In this document: one piece after another, positions 30,601 through 45,600 of the stretch
Numbering within the stretch: the first letter of the stretch is position 1
Layout: each line of letters begins with the position of its first letter
Notes under the pieces: model-generated
The model's input: the letters and a program-made list of their open reading frames with translations, nothing else
What the model was told of the DNA's origin: nothing
Databases searched by the model: none
NCBI RefSeq assembly: GCF_000224145.3
Contig: NC_020166.2
Coordinates: 2,659,561-2,723,560 of the forward strand
Reading direction: 5' to 3'
Length of the DNA: 64,000 nucleotides
From: Ciona intestinalis
Taxonomy: Eukaryota > Chordata > Ascidiacea > Phlebobranchia > Cionidae
Position numbers and translations under genes: made by a program

Positions 30601-33600
30601 ACGAAAGCACGATGGCAGAAAGACTACGTTATTACTTCGTGAAAAATCAAACGATAAGTGAGTACAAACTATATATATATATATATATATTTCTTATAGG
30701 ATGGTGGGGTAAGATGGGACATCTTCTAACTGTTTTTCTTTCTCCGTTGTGTGGTAAACAGAGAATAATTATAGATATGTACAACCATAACCTCGTGACT
30801 TTATTAAAGCGTTGTTATTTGTTTGTTTTGGACACGATAATAAACTATGGAGATTTAAGTTCTAGTGGTATGTCTCACCTTACCCCACAGTATTATATAT
30901 TATATGTTTACTGTAGATACATAGTAGAGTGATAGGGTAAGATGGGACACCTTTAGCACAAAATATCCAAATATCTTGATCGTGTTTTAAAAAATGAACA
31001 ACGGTATATGAAAGTCGCGGTTTTATAATTATGAGGGCACGGTTTTATAATTTTAATTTTTTTAAATATTCTTTCTTTACTTTCAAATGGGACGAGAAAA
31101 TAAAATGGGACGAGAAATATAGAATAACAATGTGTCCCATCTCCCCCATCCTACTATGGGTAGGCATTTGTGTTATTTTGTGGCGGAGTGAAATTACAGC
31201 AGTGGTGATGTAGCACGCTACAAACGTTTTGGCAAGGGTTAGTAGCCTACCGTTCTGGTTCATATCAAAAATTTTCCCTCCTGTTCGCAGACTGCAAGTT
31301 CTTCACAAAGCGTTGTTATATTAAGCAGGGAAACTACCTTTATTGTGCAGTTTCCAATATACTTAGAAATGATTACTGTTCAATCATTTGATACAAAGGC
31401 ATTTTTAGACTGATTACTCTTATAGTGTGTCAAGTAATTTTACTCCTTTCTTAGAAGTTTTTTTAGAACTTTTATGATCACATTTTATTATTTTAAATCC
31501 GCAAACAAATTATGTGCGTTTTTAGTCTGATTACTTTCATGGTTCGTCGAGTTATTTTACCCCCTTCTTAGAAGTTTTTTCAGAACTTTTATGATCACAT
31601 TTTATCATTTTAAATCCGCAAACAATTATGTGCGTTTTTAGTCTGACTACTTTCATGGTTCGTCGAGTTATTTTACCCCCTTCTTAGAAGTTTTTTTTCA
31701 GAATTTTTATGATCACATTTTATTTTCTTAAACCCGCAAACAAATTATGTGTGTTTTTAGTCTGATTACTTTCGTGATTCGTCAAGCTATTTTACCCCCT
31801 TCTTAGAAGTTTTTTTTAGAATTTTTATGATCACATTTTATTTTCTTAAACCCACAAACAATTTATGTGCATTTACAGGTCTCCGAATCCGCCTGCTCAA
31901 ATTCCTACTCAAGATATTTACCGTGGTTCTGTACATTTTACGAGCAGCAATGGAAGATCGACACCGAAGTACTTGGTTAGCTTAATTAAATATTTTTATA
32001 ACTTTAATGAAAAAATAGCATATCGGCGCTGTCGCACGGTTGGTTAGCGCGCCTGCCTCTAACCCAGAGGTAATGGGTTCAAGGCTTGCCGCCGCTACCG
32101 TTGTGGGTGTATGTGTCTTTGGGCAAAACACTTAGCGGAAAGCGACAGTCGTTGTAACACGGGTGTACTGTTTGAACAACTTATGCCAGTATATGTATAC
32201 TGTATACGTGTATAGTATAGGTGAGGGGAAGATGGAACACCTTTTTATTCAAATTTCTCGTCACATTTGGTATAGTAAACAAAGAACATTCAATGAATTA
32301 TAAAGTCGTATCCTCACGACTCGCATGGACCGTTGTTAATTGTATAAAAAAATTACGATCAGGAATTTTAGATATAATGTGCTAAAGGTGTCCCATCTTC
32401 CCCACGGCAATATATAATTTAAAAAAAATCCTATTTATCTACCAGCTGTGGCATGTGCGTACGAATAAACACAACAGACGGACCAGATCAAGTAAACCCA
32501 TACTGGACGGACCAATACACGTTTTCGTGGACGTTAATTGTTTGGGTTGATCGGCATACAGTTATATGGATAGTACAGGTAAACACAACTTGATCTGCTT
32601 CAGCTGTTTCCTTTAAACTTTATCCTTCAACGCAGGTGGTTTTGGCATTTGTGAGTTGTTTTCACGAGGTATTGAATACTTTTGTGCATTACAAAGGCAA
32701 CTTATCACAACAAGTTTTCAGCTTCACTTGGTTTATTGAAGCGGCATGTTCTTTCACTTTTATGGCAACTGTAAGTATATTATTTGCAATAAATTACGGA
32801 ACAATGCCTAAATATAACTCGTGTTTTGTCTAGGTTTTCTGGGAGCCTCTACGCTGTTTGTTTGTGCCTGTTTTCCTGAATATTTGGCTGGCTAAAAGTG
32901 GATTGGAAAGCATGATAGTAAGATTGTTGTTGTCCTTTATGCATTAAACATACATGGAAAACAGAATTAGGTGTTTAAACAGATGATTTCCCTTTAGAAA
33001 TACTGTTGTGCATTATATTATACAAACAAACTATGAGAACACATATCTGGATCGCCTATCATTAGATTTATTTTCAAAAAGGAAAAACACGAGCAAAAAA
33101 AGTTAAAGCGTTTATTGAATGCAACAGACATTTTTTTCAATTTAAATTATCAAATCGTAAAAATGAGGCTAAGTAACGGAATTGGTTGTATAACTTACTT
33201 TACCATCGTGTGGCGGGGAAATTATAACACAGGTTTTCTGTTTTATACACCTCGTGCCAGCTTATAAGTTACCATCTATGTAACTTTATGGGTGTTTATA
33301 TGGCTGGTAAATTAACTACCCCATTAGTGACCACTAGATTGAAGCAATTGTCGTTAATTATCTTGCCCAAGGACACATGCGCCCAAAACGGTACCAGCGA
33401 CGAGCCGTGAACCCATTACCTTTATATGCAACCCTATAACTACAGAAACAAATGTATTCACTAAGCCATGTCTTAGTTATGCTTTAAATTGTGTTTTCCA
33501 GAATGATTTGCACCGAGCCGCACACAAGCAACAAAGCGCCATGTTTAATCAAGTGCTGGTTCTTTTATCAACTTTAATTTGTTTATTTATGACCTGGTAT

Positions 33601-36600
33601 GTTCATGCCTCAGTGCCCTTTAAAATATAATTAAAAAGCTAACTTATAATTTCGGTAATTTAAACCGGCCTTACGTATAAAATAGCGTTGTTAAAAACTT
33701 AATGAAACATTTGTGGTTATTATGTGCTAACTGTATCCATCTCACCGCACAGTAATATATTTTACTGCTTTATAGAAGTATAGTACTGTGGGTAAGATGG
33801 GACATTTTTAGCACATACCATCCAAATATCTTGATCGTGTTTTAAACAATTACCAAGGTCCGTGAAAAAGGTCTATGAAAGTCGTGAGGATACAGCTTTG
33901 TAATTCCCTAAACGTTTTTAGCTTACTACCAAATAGAACGAGAACAAAAAATAAAAAAGACGTTTCCATTTTCCCCACCCTACTATATCTGTAATGAGGT
34001 AGATTTATAATTTATAATTTTAGCATTTGCGGCGTCGAGCACCTGGAAAGGGCAGGAAAATATCACATGGATTTGTTTGACGCTTTCTGGTTTGTCGTTG
34101 TGACATTCAGCACCGTGGGATACGGAGACATTACACCGACAATATGGCCGTCAAAGCTACTCGTGATCATCATTATTTTTGCTGCTTTGAGCATTATTCC
34201 AAGCCAAGTAAGAACACGAGTTTTGAGATTTAAGGTTTTGCGGTCAAATTTACGTTTCAGATTAACTTTGTGTAATACGTCAGCTGGTGGTTGCTATTTA
34301 TATTTCCTGGTGTCTGGATAAGATTTCTAAATCATGTCCAATAAAAAACCCTTTAACAGATATTTCTTTTGGCAAACCTTTAGTATAAAGCAGTTATAAC
34401 ACAAATTAAATACAAAAACGAAGATCAAAATAATTAAAACAAAGATAAGAATTGAGGGAATTAGCAGCAAAGCGACAGGCGTTAAAACACGCTACTGATA
34501 AAAACTACTTAAGTAAAAGAGTCAAATAAAAGCGTGGCTGCTAAACCCACAATGCAGTACAAATGAACTTATATGAATTGTATTTAATTCAAACAAATTA
34601 AAATGAAATTGGAAAACTGTTCGTTAAAACAGCAATATAACTTTCAAAGGCGGCAATTAAAAAAGCAAATCAAGTTTCACATTACATTTTATTTATGTTT
34701 TTTGACTTTGGACCATTTCCAAGAACCGTCTAGACTTTAACCGCAAAAACATGCGGTTCAATTATTCCATTTAAAACAACTCTTCTGCACCCGTGACCAT
34801 GAACTTCACCGAAACGCATTTTCAGTTCTATTCTAAAATGTCGAAGCTTTGACGTTGTTGTGTTGCCAAGTTAACAGCTTTCGTTGTGTTAGAACTCATT
34901 AAATATTTAAACCTTTTATGCCCACTGTAACCTTCGTTATTATTAATGCCTACTGATATTTTCCTGATATTAAAGTCTGTTAAATTATTCATTACACTTT
35001 TGTGCAAGACCACAAAGCAGTGTTGAACTCTGTGTTTACACCTTGTGTCGGCCAATGTTATTCTCTGTGTTACAAATGTATAATTGTTAATAGTTATGCT
35101 ATATGGGATTTAATATGTCGTAAACGGCCTTTGTATTCGCCACGTGAAATTTACCGTACATTTAGCTTACCGAATTATGTGTTACTATAAAGACATAGAA
35201 GTCATTTATATAGCTATAACCCTAGCGTTGCATGGCAACGACAGTCGCTTTACACGGGTGTTCTGTTTGAATGAATGAATGTAACTTACTTTATCCTCGC
35301 GTGGCCGGAAAACGACAATCGTTATAACACGAGTGTTGATACACCTTGTGTTAGCTTACGAGTTACCACGTATGTAACTTTGTAGGCAATTACTTGTTTG
35401 CATTTTAAAGGCTAAATTCTAAACAGCAAAATAGCACTACTGGGTTGGAGTAATGTTTATGATGTTAATATTATATTTCAGCTTGAACAAATCTCATTCT
35501 TGTGGTCGGAGCGGTTAAGACAAGGAGGGGAGTACAGCAGACAGCGAGCTAAGACTGAGAAACATGTGGTAGTTTGTGCTACAGGTAGGATACGTGATTG
35601 TAGCGGGTGGACTTTGAGCCTATTGGGCACGTAAGTAAAACATCGAACGGGCAGAATACTTCTTCGGACGACAAATATTTCATTTACAATTCATTCACGA
35701 ACATGAATTCGTATTCTTAAGTAGTAAAAAGTTCAAAGTACGACTCGCATGCTAGAGGACTTAAAATATAAGTCCCAATTTGGTAACGTTCGTAGAAACA
35801 TCCGTGAAGTCCCAATTTGGTAACGTTCGTAGAAACATCCGTGAAGTCCCAATTTGTTATCGTGAGTAGGAACATCCGTGTTATAACTACTGTCGTTGCC
35901 ACGCCAGGTCAAAAAGGTACATTTCCCATTCGAAATTTATTGCTATTTATACTGTATAGTTTACCCATACAGCGACTTGCAGGGGCTATAAAAGGGTGCA
36001 AATCTCTCTTTACTTTAATAAACTTGTTGGTAAAATATGGGCTTTCCATTTATTCGTTCATACAATTTATTTATGTTGCCATATGCATTGATTCCAGAAA
36101 ACACAAGTCATGCAAATTGCCTTTAAGACTAACCCTAATGCTGATGCAAAATTAATCAAGTTAAATAATTCATACAACACAAGCTAAAAGATGTTGCGCG
36201 CTCAGACAGCATAAGCTTTTGGGCTCGTGTTAAAATGTTTTGCATTACAAATAAAATCGATTCTGCTAAACGAAGTTACATGTGCATTTCGAATTCAATT
36301 TTCAGATCGTTAGATTAATGAATCTAATTATTAACACTTCGTAAATCAATTGTCAACTGCTTGAAAGTTACAATTACGCAATCATTTTGGCGTAAACCGC
36401 ATAATCACATTGATTTGAACTCGCTTTAAAGTTACTAGAGTATTAAGCATAGCGTTGACTCTGTGTTAAACATGGAGTGGGGTGGGGGAGATGGGACATC
36501 TTTTCAATATATTTTCTACCACCAATTTTCCAGTAAACAAAGAACATTCAAAGATTATAAAAACCTACCTTCGCAACTTCCATTGACTGTTGTTAATTGT

Positions 36601-39600
36601 TTAAAACACGATCATGATATTTGGATATTATGTGCTGTCCCATCCTACCACAAAAGTACTATGTGCACGCTGTTAGGTTCTTTAACCCTTTCACTTTTTT
36701 AGTTCTACGAATGGATGTCATTTTGGATTTTCTTAATGAGTTTTACGCCCTGCCCTCTTTGCAAAAATACTACGTTGTCCTGCTGTCCCCCTGTGAGTTG
36801 GACGGCCCGCTAAAGAATTTCCTACAAGTGCCCATTTGGGCCGAAAGAGTAATTTATATCCAAGGCTCCCTACTTCGTGAAGTTGACTTAGTAAGAGTCA
36901 AGTAAGTGTTTAATATAACATATTTTTTATTTACCTTTTCGAAAATGATAGCGAAGATCATGTTATTGAAGAACAAAAGAAAGAAATTAACAGCAAAACA
37001 TTAGTTGTTTAAATACGCTATGAATAAAAAGTGTGGGAAAGAGTGCCATTTTAAAACATGGCTGTGGCGCCTAAGCGCTGTTGTACTTTAGTTACTTATA
37101 CCAGGATAGGGTTGGATTGTACACGTTATCTTTTTTTCCGTCCCATTTGTCAGTAAACAATTAATATTTACAGAATCATATACCAGTCCTTGCGAATCCA
37201 AAAAAAATGTTTTAATTGTTTAAAACACAATCAAAAAAATTGAGATTCAAGTTGTATGAGAATAATAGGTATAGAACAGTTTAACTCGTATAAGGAATTT
37301 ATAAAAAAAATAATTTTATTTGTCTACTCGATTACGAAAAGATTTAGAAATATTTTGAAGGAAATGACATGACATAGCAACAAAACAACAGTTGTTGCAG
37401 CACGTTAACAGATAAAAACAAACTTATTTTGATTTAACATTTAACATATTCATTGTTTCTTAGAATGGATGCGGCCGAGGCCTGTTTTATCCTGACGTCA
37501 CGACAGGAGGTAGACAGAGTTGCCGCAGATGAAAAGACAATTTTAAGGGCAATGGCTGTGAAGGATTTTGCGCCTAAGTGCCCTCTCTTCGTGCATATAT
37601 TACGCCCTGAAAGTCGGCTACATGTACAGTTTGCTGACACGGTATATTTATTAACCATTTAAAGATATATTTAGGTGGGAAAAGACAGGACACCATTTCA
37701 TTTTATTTTCTTGTCCAATTTGGTTGTGAACAAGGAACATTTAAAGAATTACAAAATCGATATTATGACAATTTGCATAGAACGTTGTTAATTGTTTAAA
37801 ACACGATCAGGACATTTGGATATTACGTGCTAATGGTGGCCGTCTTTCTCCACCCTACTGTATGGAATGTAACAGTTTTATATTGATTATTAAAAAGCAT
37901 TAAGTGTAAGAAGTTTTCCGTGCCAAAAAACTGTTTGTTTTGGCTATCTTAGAAATGTAGTATGAAAATATGGTGGAACGTGTTAGTCCCATATAGTAGG
38001 TTGGGGTAAGATGGGAATCTTATATTCTGTTTGATCGTACCATTTGTTAGTAAACAAAACACATTTAGAGAAATCTATATCAATATCCACACGAATCAAA
38101 AATGGCGTTTTTATTTGTTTTTTTTTATATATAAAAAAAACAATATTAGGGGAAATGTAGAGTATTGTGTACCACCGGTATCCATCTTACCCCACGGTGC
38201 TATATATTCTATGTATAAAACGTGTCTATTTCTCGTTTAACGTGAATAAGGTGTGGGATTCCACTTGGGAATTATGTATTACTCATTCCTTGCGTACTGG
38301 CCTACTGGGACACATAGTGTCATGACATATACGTGTTCTATAGTGCACTATGCATAATGGTATTATACACCTCGTTTATTAATGTTTACTGATAAAAAAA
38401 CCACATTATATACTCAAAGGTGCTTTGTGATGAAGAATTCAAGTTCGTACTGTTGGCGATGAACAGTTTTATACCCGGTATCTCTACTGTGATAACGTTA
38501 CTGGCACACACTTCAAAAGGCCAGTAAGTATAGCGACTATCAATCTTTTTCAGTTTAATTTTTTGTAGTTTTCCGTGCCCAAAGAGTATGGGTTCACGGC
38601 TCGTCGTTGCTACCGTTGTGAGCGTGTATTCGTCCTTGGGTAAGACACTTTACGACAATTTGCTTCAACGCAGTAGTCACTTTGTGGGTTGTTCCAATTG
38701 TCAGCGATACAGAAACGCAATCACCGCGGTAACTTGTAAGTTACATACGCGGTAACTTGTAAGCAAACACAATGTGTAAGAAAACGATCATTCGTGAACG
38801 ACGATAGTTTTTCGCCCACGCGGGTGTAAAGCAAGTTAACAGGTTTCCGAGGGTATAACAGCCAAGCTTTTTAACTGACCCCCTTCCACGTAATTTTTTT
38901 CCAGGGAAGGAAATAACTTAAACTGCCGATGGAAAAGAGATTTTGGACGGAGCGCAGGAAACGAAATCTATAGCGTGGTGGCGCAAGAGAGCAAGTTTTT
39001 CGGGGAGTACGTTGGTTCAAGTTTCACCGAAGCTTCAGTGTCTGCACACTCCAAGTAAGAGGAGCAACGATAATGTAACATTGCTTAGTATGTATCCCTA
39101 TCTATTTAATGTGCTAAAAAAAACGTGTAGGCGTGTTACTTATACGTGATGTACGTACATTCGAATATCAGTGTGTTTGTCTTTGGGCAAGACACTATCG
39201 TTTGTTTCAACCCATTTGTTCTTCCCAAGGGCTCATACACCGACAGCGGTAGTAGCATCGAGCCTTGAACCCACAACCTTTGGGTTAAAGGCAGGTGCGC
39301 TTACCGCTGTGCTACGGCCGTAACGGCGCCGAAGAAGGATAAATGTATTTTGAATTTTTGTTAGGTGTGGAGCAACTCTCATCGGAGTCGAGCGCTCCGG
39401 GGAAATCCTCATCAACCCCGGTCCTAAGTTCACACTGGATGAAGAAGATGTCCTCTTCTACATCTGCCTTACCCAGGAGGAAGATGCGATCATCGTGGAA
39501 GGGATGCATGAGCAGCAGCACTCTGAAAGTCGGAGGAGCAAACGAGAGTCCGCAGGATCAATACGGAAGATTGATGCAGATGAAATTGGTGATTATGTTT

Positions 39601-42600
39601 TTCCGAATAATAAATTTAGTTAAATGTTTCTTATTTATCCTCACATGGCGGGAAAACTGCATCGTTATAACACTGGTGTTCTGTTTCACACATCACCGCT
39701 TACACGCCTATGAATTACCATGTATGTAACTTTGTGGGTGATTAAATATTATTTTTATACGCCTAACCTATTTTTTACTGAACTACGACACGTTTTATAA
39801 TTCTTTGAATGTTCTTTGTTTGCTACCAAAGGGGGCAGAAATATAAGCTATTACCACAACAGTCTAGCAAAATTAGGTAATGTTATAATTTATTCGAATA
39901 ACCTATTTTTTGCAGTAAACCAAAACATGCTACTGACTACCCAAGTCAGCGCATCCCAAAGCGAAATCTTTACTGACGAGACAGCAGAACCATACATTAC
40001 TTCAACAACCTTGAGAGAGTAAATACCTATAAGTTAAAATTAAATGATTGAATGAACGTAATTTGCTTTATCCTCGTGGGGCAGAGAAATGACCGTCGTT
40101 ATAATACAGGTGTTCAGTTTCACATATCTTATACCCGATTACAAGTTATCGCATATGTTAACTTTGTAGGTAACTCATTTTTTTATGTACATGGCTGACA
40201 ATTAAAAACAACTGAAGGGGCCATTTGGTTGGAACAAGAGCCGTTAAATGTCTTGCCCAAATGATACAAATGGTAGCAGCGTCGAGCCTTGAACCCACAG
40301 CCTCTGGGATAAAGACGGGCGTGCTAACCGCTGTCCAACAGCGTTAAAAATTATAGAATTAATCCCTTATATTTTTTAGGACCAGAATCGGCTTCCCTCC
40401 TGTGTCTCCATATATCGGACACTTAACGCCAACTATGTGCCATATTCTAAGGGACCGAGCAAAGCTGTGTTGTATGCGAATGGACAGGGTAACGTATAGA
40501 TAAATAAGTTTGTTAAATCCGTGAAAAATGTTTTATATACGAACCGAACCACCGAATTATAATAAACATTGTAAATTTTGTAAAAGTCATTTAAAACAAG
40601 GGAAATTGTATCCAAATCGGATTTTTAACAATTGTTTACTAAATAGTTATGCTTATTACTATATATAGTAGAGTGGGAAAAAACGGAACATTTTTTTGTA
40701 TATTCTACTAAATTGATTAAGAAATAGAGTTTTTTGTATTCTACTAAATTGATTAAGAAATGGAATAAAAAGTTTCCTATTCCCCCACCCTGCTATACTT
40801 TATAATTTCCATGCAAAACATTTTCTACGTTATTATATACAGCCATGCGAGCATTGCCGCCATACATCAGCTTTGCATTACAAGTGGTCCACTGCCCCCA
40901 TCATTATAACAGCGGAGTTTGCAGCTCAAAGTCTCTTCAACGTTCTTATTCCCTTGCGAGCTCACTACAGGTATAAGCTGTACTTTATGTGGTATAGCAT
41001 GGACTACTCAATACAGCAGTTTAGGTGTATTCATAGGCCTTGTATTATGTAGGCCATGTATATAGTAGTATAGGTTTGGTTAAGTGGTCCATGTTTTTTT
41101 TTCACTTTTATCTTATTATTTGGTTGTAAGTAAAGAACATTTACGAGTTACATGAAACTCTATATCTTTGCAAGTTTTGGTACATTAGTAGTTGCTAAAA
41201 ACACAGGAAATGTGAGACATTATAAAGTAGAGTGGGGAAAATGGGACATATTTTTGTTCTATTTTCTCGTCTTATTTAATGGTAAACAAAGAACATTTAA
41301 CAAACTATAAATCTGTTTCCTCTCTTCTGCCATAGATCATTGTTAATTGTTTAAAACACAATCAGGATGTTTGCATATTGTGAGCTTAAGGTGTCCCATC
41401 TTTATATGTGTTACCAAGACACTTAACGACAATTGCTTCAACCTAATGGTCACTAATGAGTTGTCCAAATTATCAGCCATACATAAAAAAATGAAAAAAA
41501 ATCCAAAAAAAAAATAATCACACACAAAGTAACATACATGGCAACTCGTAAGCTGGCACGAGGTGTTAAACCCGTGTGATAACGACTGTCGTTTTCCGGC
41601 CACGCGAGGATAAAGTAAGGTACATTCATTCATTCATTCATTCAAAGTGAATCCAATTCGGGCATTTTGCACATAATAACTTCATTCATGTTTAGTTAAA
41701 CAGAATTACCAACTAATATGCATTTCTTCTAAAGACCTATAGGTTCCATACACCCTGTGGTATTACTGCTCGAACACTCTCCTGAAAATGCATTCCTGAA
41801 TGCTATAAGCTGTTTCCCAATGACTTACTATATGCTGGGTAACATGAACGGGTAAGTACGTTTGCAGTCAGCAATCTGTTTCATAGTCTTGTCCTGTTCT
41901 GACCGGTTTTAACCTGAAAAAATTTCATCATTGCTCATAACACGGTGCGTGTATTTAACGCTTAACTCCATCGTATTTATGATTATCTGCCGTGGCAGTT
42001 ACGGAAGTACACGTAGGAGTTATCACTCCTGCCGACAGACTACGTAAGTTACCTCAAGCATGACGTAACGATTAATGACGTATGTTGGTGACGTAACTTC
42101 AATGTGTTTGCCTATTTTCATGTCGTTGGCCTACAGTCTTATTTTCAGTAGCATGTATTTGTTTAAGCTCAAACGCACGTGTATTTACTATTAGCAGTAT
42201 AGTAGGGTGTGGGAGAAGATGGGATACCTTTAGCACGTAATATCCAAATACCCTGGTCGTTTTTTAGCAAATAACAACGGTGTATGGCAGTCGTGGGGGT
42301 ATGGTTTTATGGTACTTTGAATGTTCTTTGTTTATTTCAAATGGGACGAGAAAATAGAATAAAAAGGTGCCCCATCTTCCCCCACACTTCTATATTTTTT
42401 GTGGCAGGTATACCACGCTGTAAAATATATGTCATGTTATAATTTAATCTAAACAATGTATTGGAAAGTTCAGTGCAATGTATTGGAAAGCATTTTAAAG
42501 CATTCCAAATATTTTAGATTGGATTCGTTACTGAACGCTGGAGTTACAGAAGCGCATTCTGTAATTATTATTGACAGGGAGACTTCTATGTATGCAGAAG

Positions 42601-45600
42601 AAGCTTACATGGCGGATTCAAGGTACGTATGGCCTTTACTGGAACGAATAGATTATTGTTGTAGGAATATGACTGTACAACCCCCTCTTTTTGTATAGTA
42701 GTGTGGGGGAAGATGGGACACCTTTAGCACATATTATCCAGATATTCTGATCGTGCTTTAAACAAATAACAACGGTCTATGAAAGTTATGAGGACATAGT
42801 TTCATATTTCTTTGAATGATCTTTGTTTACTACCAAATGGGACGAGAAAATATAGTTAAAAAGTGTCCCATCTTCTCCCATCCTACTGTATAATAACTTG
42901 TTTTAATTAAATTCTTGTTTTAATTACATTTTCGTAACTCAGCGTGAGTTCACCCACGGCCTACTAGAGAATGGTTATCTCTAGTAGGCCGTAATTCACC
43001 ATTTGACAACAGTAAGTATAAAACAATTTACTATATATTGGGTGCAACAGCCACGCTATTTAATTGACACTATTTCCCGCACTTTTTATCAACTGTAGTT
43101 TTGCTGTTGATTCCTTTCTCTTCGTTCTTTAAATATTATGATCTTCGCTATACCATTTTCAAATAGACAAATTTAAGTCATATTATGTTATCTTATCATA
43201 ACTGTTGTATAGTAGGTTGGGGTACGATGGTCCATGTTTTATTTTATTGTCCCATTTATTAGTAAACCTTAAATGTATAATATTCAAATACCCTGATCGT
43301 GTTTTAAACAATAAATAGCAGTCTATCGGGGTCGTGAGGAAACAGTTTCTTAATTCTTTGACTGTTTTTTTTTACTACTAAATGGAGCGAGAAAATAGAA
43401 TGAAAAGGTGTCCCATCTTTCCCCATCCTACTATACATATGTATTTAATAGGCAATTGGTCGCAACACAGACGATGTTTCGCTTATTTCCTCGAGTACCA
43501 GCTTGTCTTGAGTTAACACACGCCAGTAATATGAGGTTCATGCATTTTGTTCCACCTAACCCTAATGTTGATGCGGACAATTATAGAAAGGCAAGTTAAA
43601 AAACAGTGTGTGCTAATACTTATAACGTTTTGTTTTGTCAAAATACTAATACGTATACCTTAAAGAAAATAGGTGACAGTTCAAAAGGCATATACCAAAC
43701 ATTTTTTTCTTTAAAAAATGTAACCTTTTTGCTCCAACGCTGGGTCACTTATGGGTTGTCTTAATGGTCAGCCATGTATTTAAGAAAAACCACAAAGTTA
43801 CATACGTGGTAACCCCCTAAGCTAGCACGAGAGGTAAGGAACATAATTAAACGCCCGTATTATAACGACCGTCGTTACCCGGCCACGGGAGAACAAAAGT
43901 TACATTCATTCATTCAATATAATAAATCGTCGAAGAGAGATAGAATAAATCGTTGAAGTTGTTTTTTCACGCAGGTTCGTGACCGAGAAAAGTCGTGCAG
44001 TCTGCCATATTTGTTCCGTGAGGCATTCGTTTCCGGCAAAGTGTTTAGTTCAAGCATGCTCGACACCCTACTTTACCAATCCTACGTAAAGGGATACCTT
44101 TGTACGTTACTGCGGGTAATGCTGGGGTTACAATACACTTCTGGGTCCGGCCATTTGACAACAGTAAGTATGAATTCGGCCCATGTTATGAACCGTGTTA
44201 CGAAAATGGTAGTAAACAAAAAACATTCAAAGAATTATAACTGCATCGTCACGACTTCTATATAGACCGCGGTTAATTGTTTAAAACAAGGTCAGGATAT
44301 TTGGATATAGTAAAGTGGGGGAGACGGGAAACCTTTAGCATATAATATACAAATATCCTGATCGTGTTTTAAACATTTAACCGCGGTCTATAAAAGTCGA
44401 GACGATACCGTTTTATAATTCTTTGAATGTTTTTTTTGTTTACTATCAAATTGGACGAGCAAATCGCATAAAAAGTGTCCTATCTTCCCTACCCTACCAT
44501 ATTATGTGCTAAAGTGGTTCCGTCTTCCCTTACCCTATTAAAACTTCTCTTTTAGCACAAAGTCACGTCGCACCAACATGGGAAAACATACCACGAAATG
44601 TTCAAAATCTTGAGCCGAAAATCCGGGAGTATAGTGTTTGGGATATATCGGTACGAGGAAAGCGCTTCTGCTGCATCTTCTCTCACCCATTCTTTCGTTA
44701 TGGACGAAACGAATAAAGAAGGCAGCAAATCGCTGTCGGTGGCCAGGGCTGTTCGGACTAGCGGTGAGTATAAAAATTGGCAATTTTTAATCTTATCTTT
44801 TAACTATAGCACAGTGGTTAGCACGCCGTCATTGGGCAAGACACTTAATCGTTGTTGTTGCTCCAATCCAGTGGTCACTGATGGGTTGTCCAAATTGTTA
44901 TACATAATATATAATGATAAAAAGTAAGCACGCCTGCCTGTAGCCGAGAGGTGATTGGTTCAATGCTCGTCGCTGCTACTATTGCGAGCGTTTATGTCAT
45001 TTGGCAAAGAACTTGATCACAATTGTTCAAATCCATTAGTTACAAATGAGTTGTTTAAACTGTCATTGATGAATAATCCTAAAAAATCACCACCCACAAA
45101 GTTACATACGAGGTAACAAGTTGTCTGAACAAAACATCCGTGTTATAACGACTGTCATTTTCCTGCCATGCGAGGCTAAAACAAGTTACTTTCACCTGGC
45201 ATTGTTTCCCGCACTTTTTATCCATAGCGTGTTTCAACAACTTTTATTATTATGCTGTTGATTTCCTTTGCTATGTATTTTAAATAACGTGATCTTTCGC
45301 ACGGCCTACTATATAGGCTCTTTAATTTCAAAAGTAAAATGTGAAATATCCGGCTGTATCTCTAGCAGGCCGTGAATCTTCGCTATCGTTTTCAAAGACA
45401 AATATAAATACTTAAAAGGTATGTAATGTTATATGACATTCATTCCTCTTACTTGCAGTAAAAGGTGCAGCTTTGGTTGGTGAAGTCGAAGACGACGCAA
45501 ACGTGGATACTCCGAAGAGACGAAGACCGAGTGCCATTAGTCTGTCTGCCATGAAACAGAACTTCCGGTCAAGGTGAATGCAGTCACATTTAAACTGATT

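Noticed and set aside
35229-35245. GTTGCATGGCAAC as an RFX X-box
   Set aside because: It falls within a SINE tail fragment and lacks one base of the consensus core.
35772-35882. Regular 37-bp repeats as a CRISPR array
   Set aside because: The units are directly adjacent with no spacers, in an intron of an animal gene.
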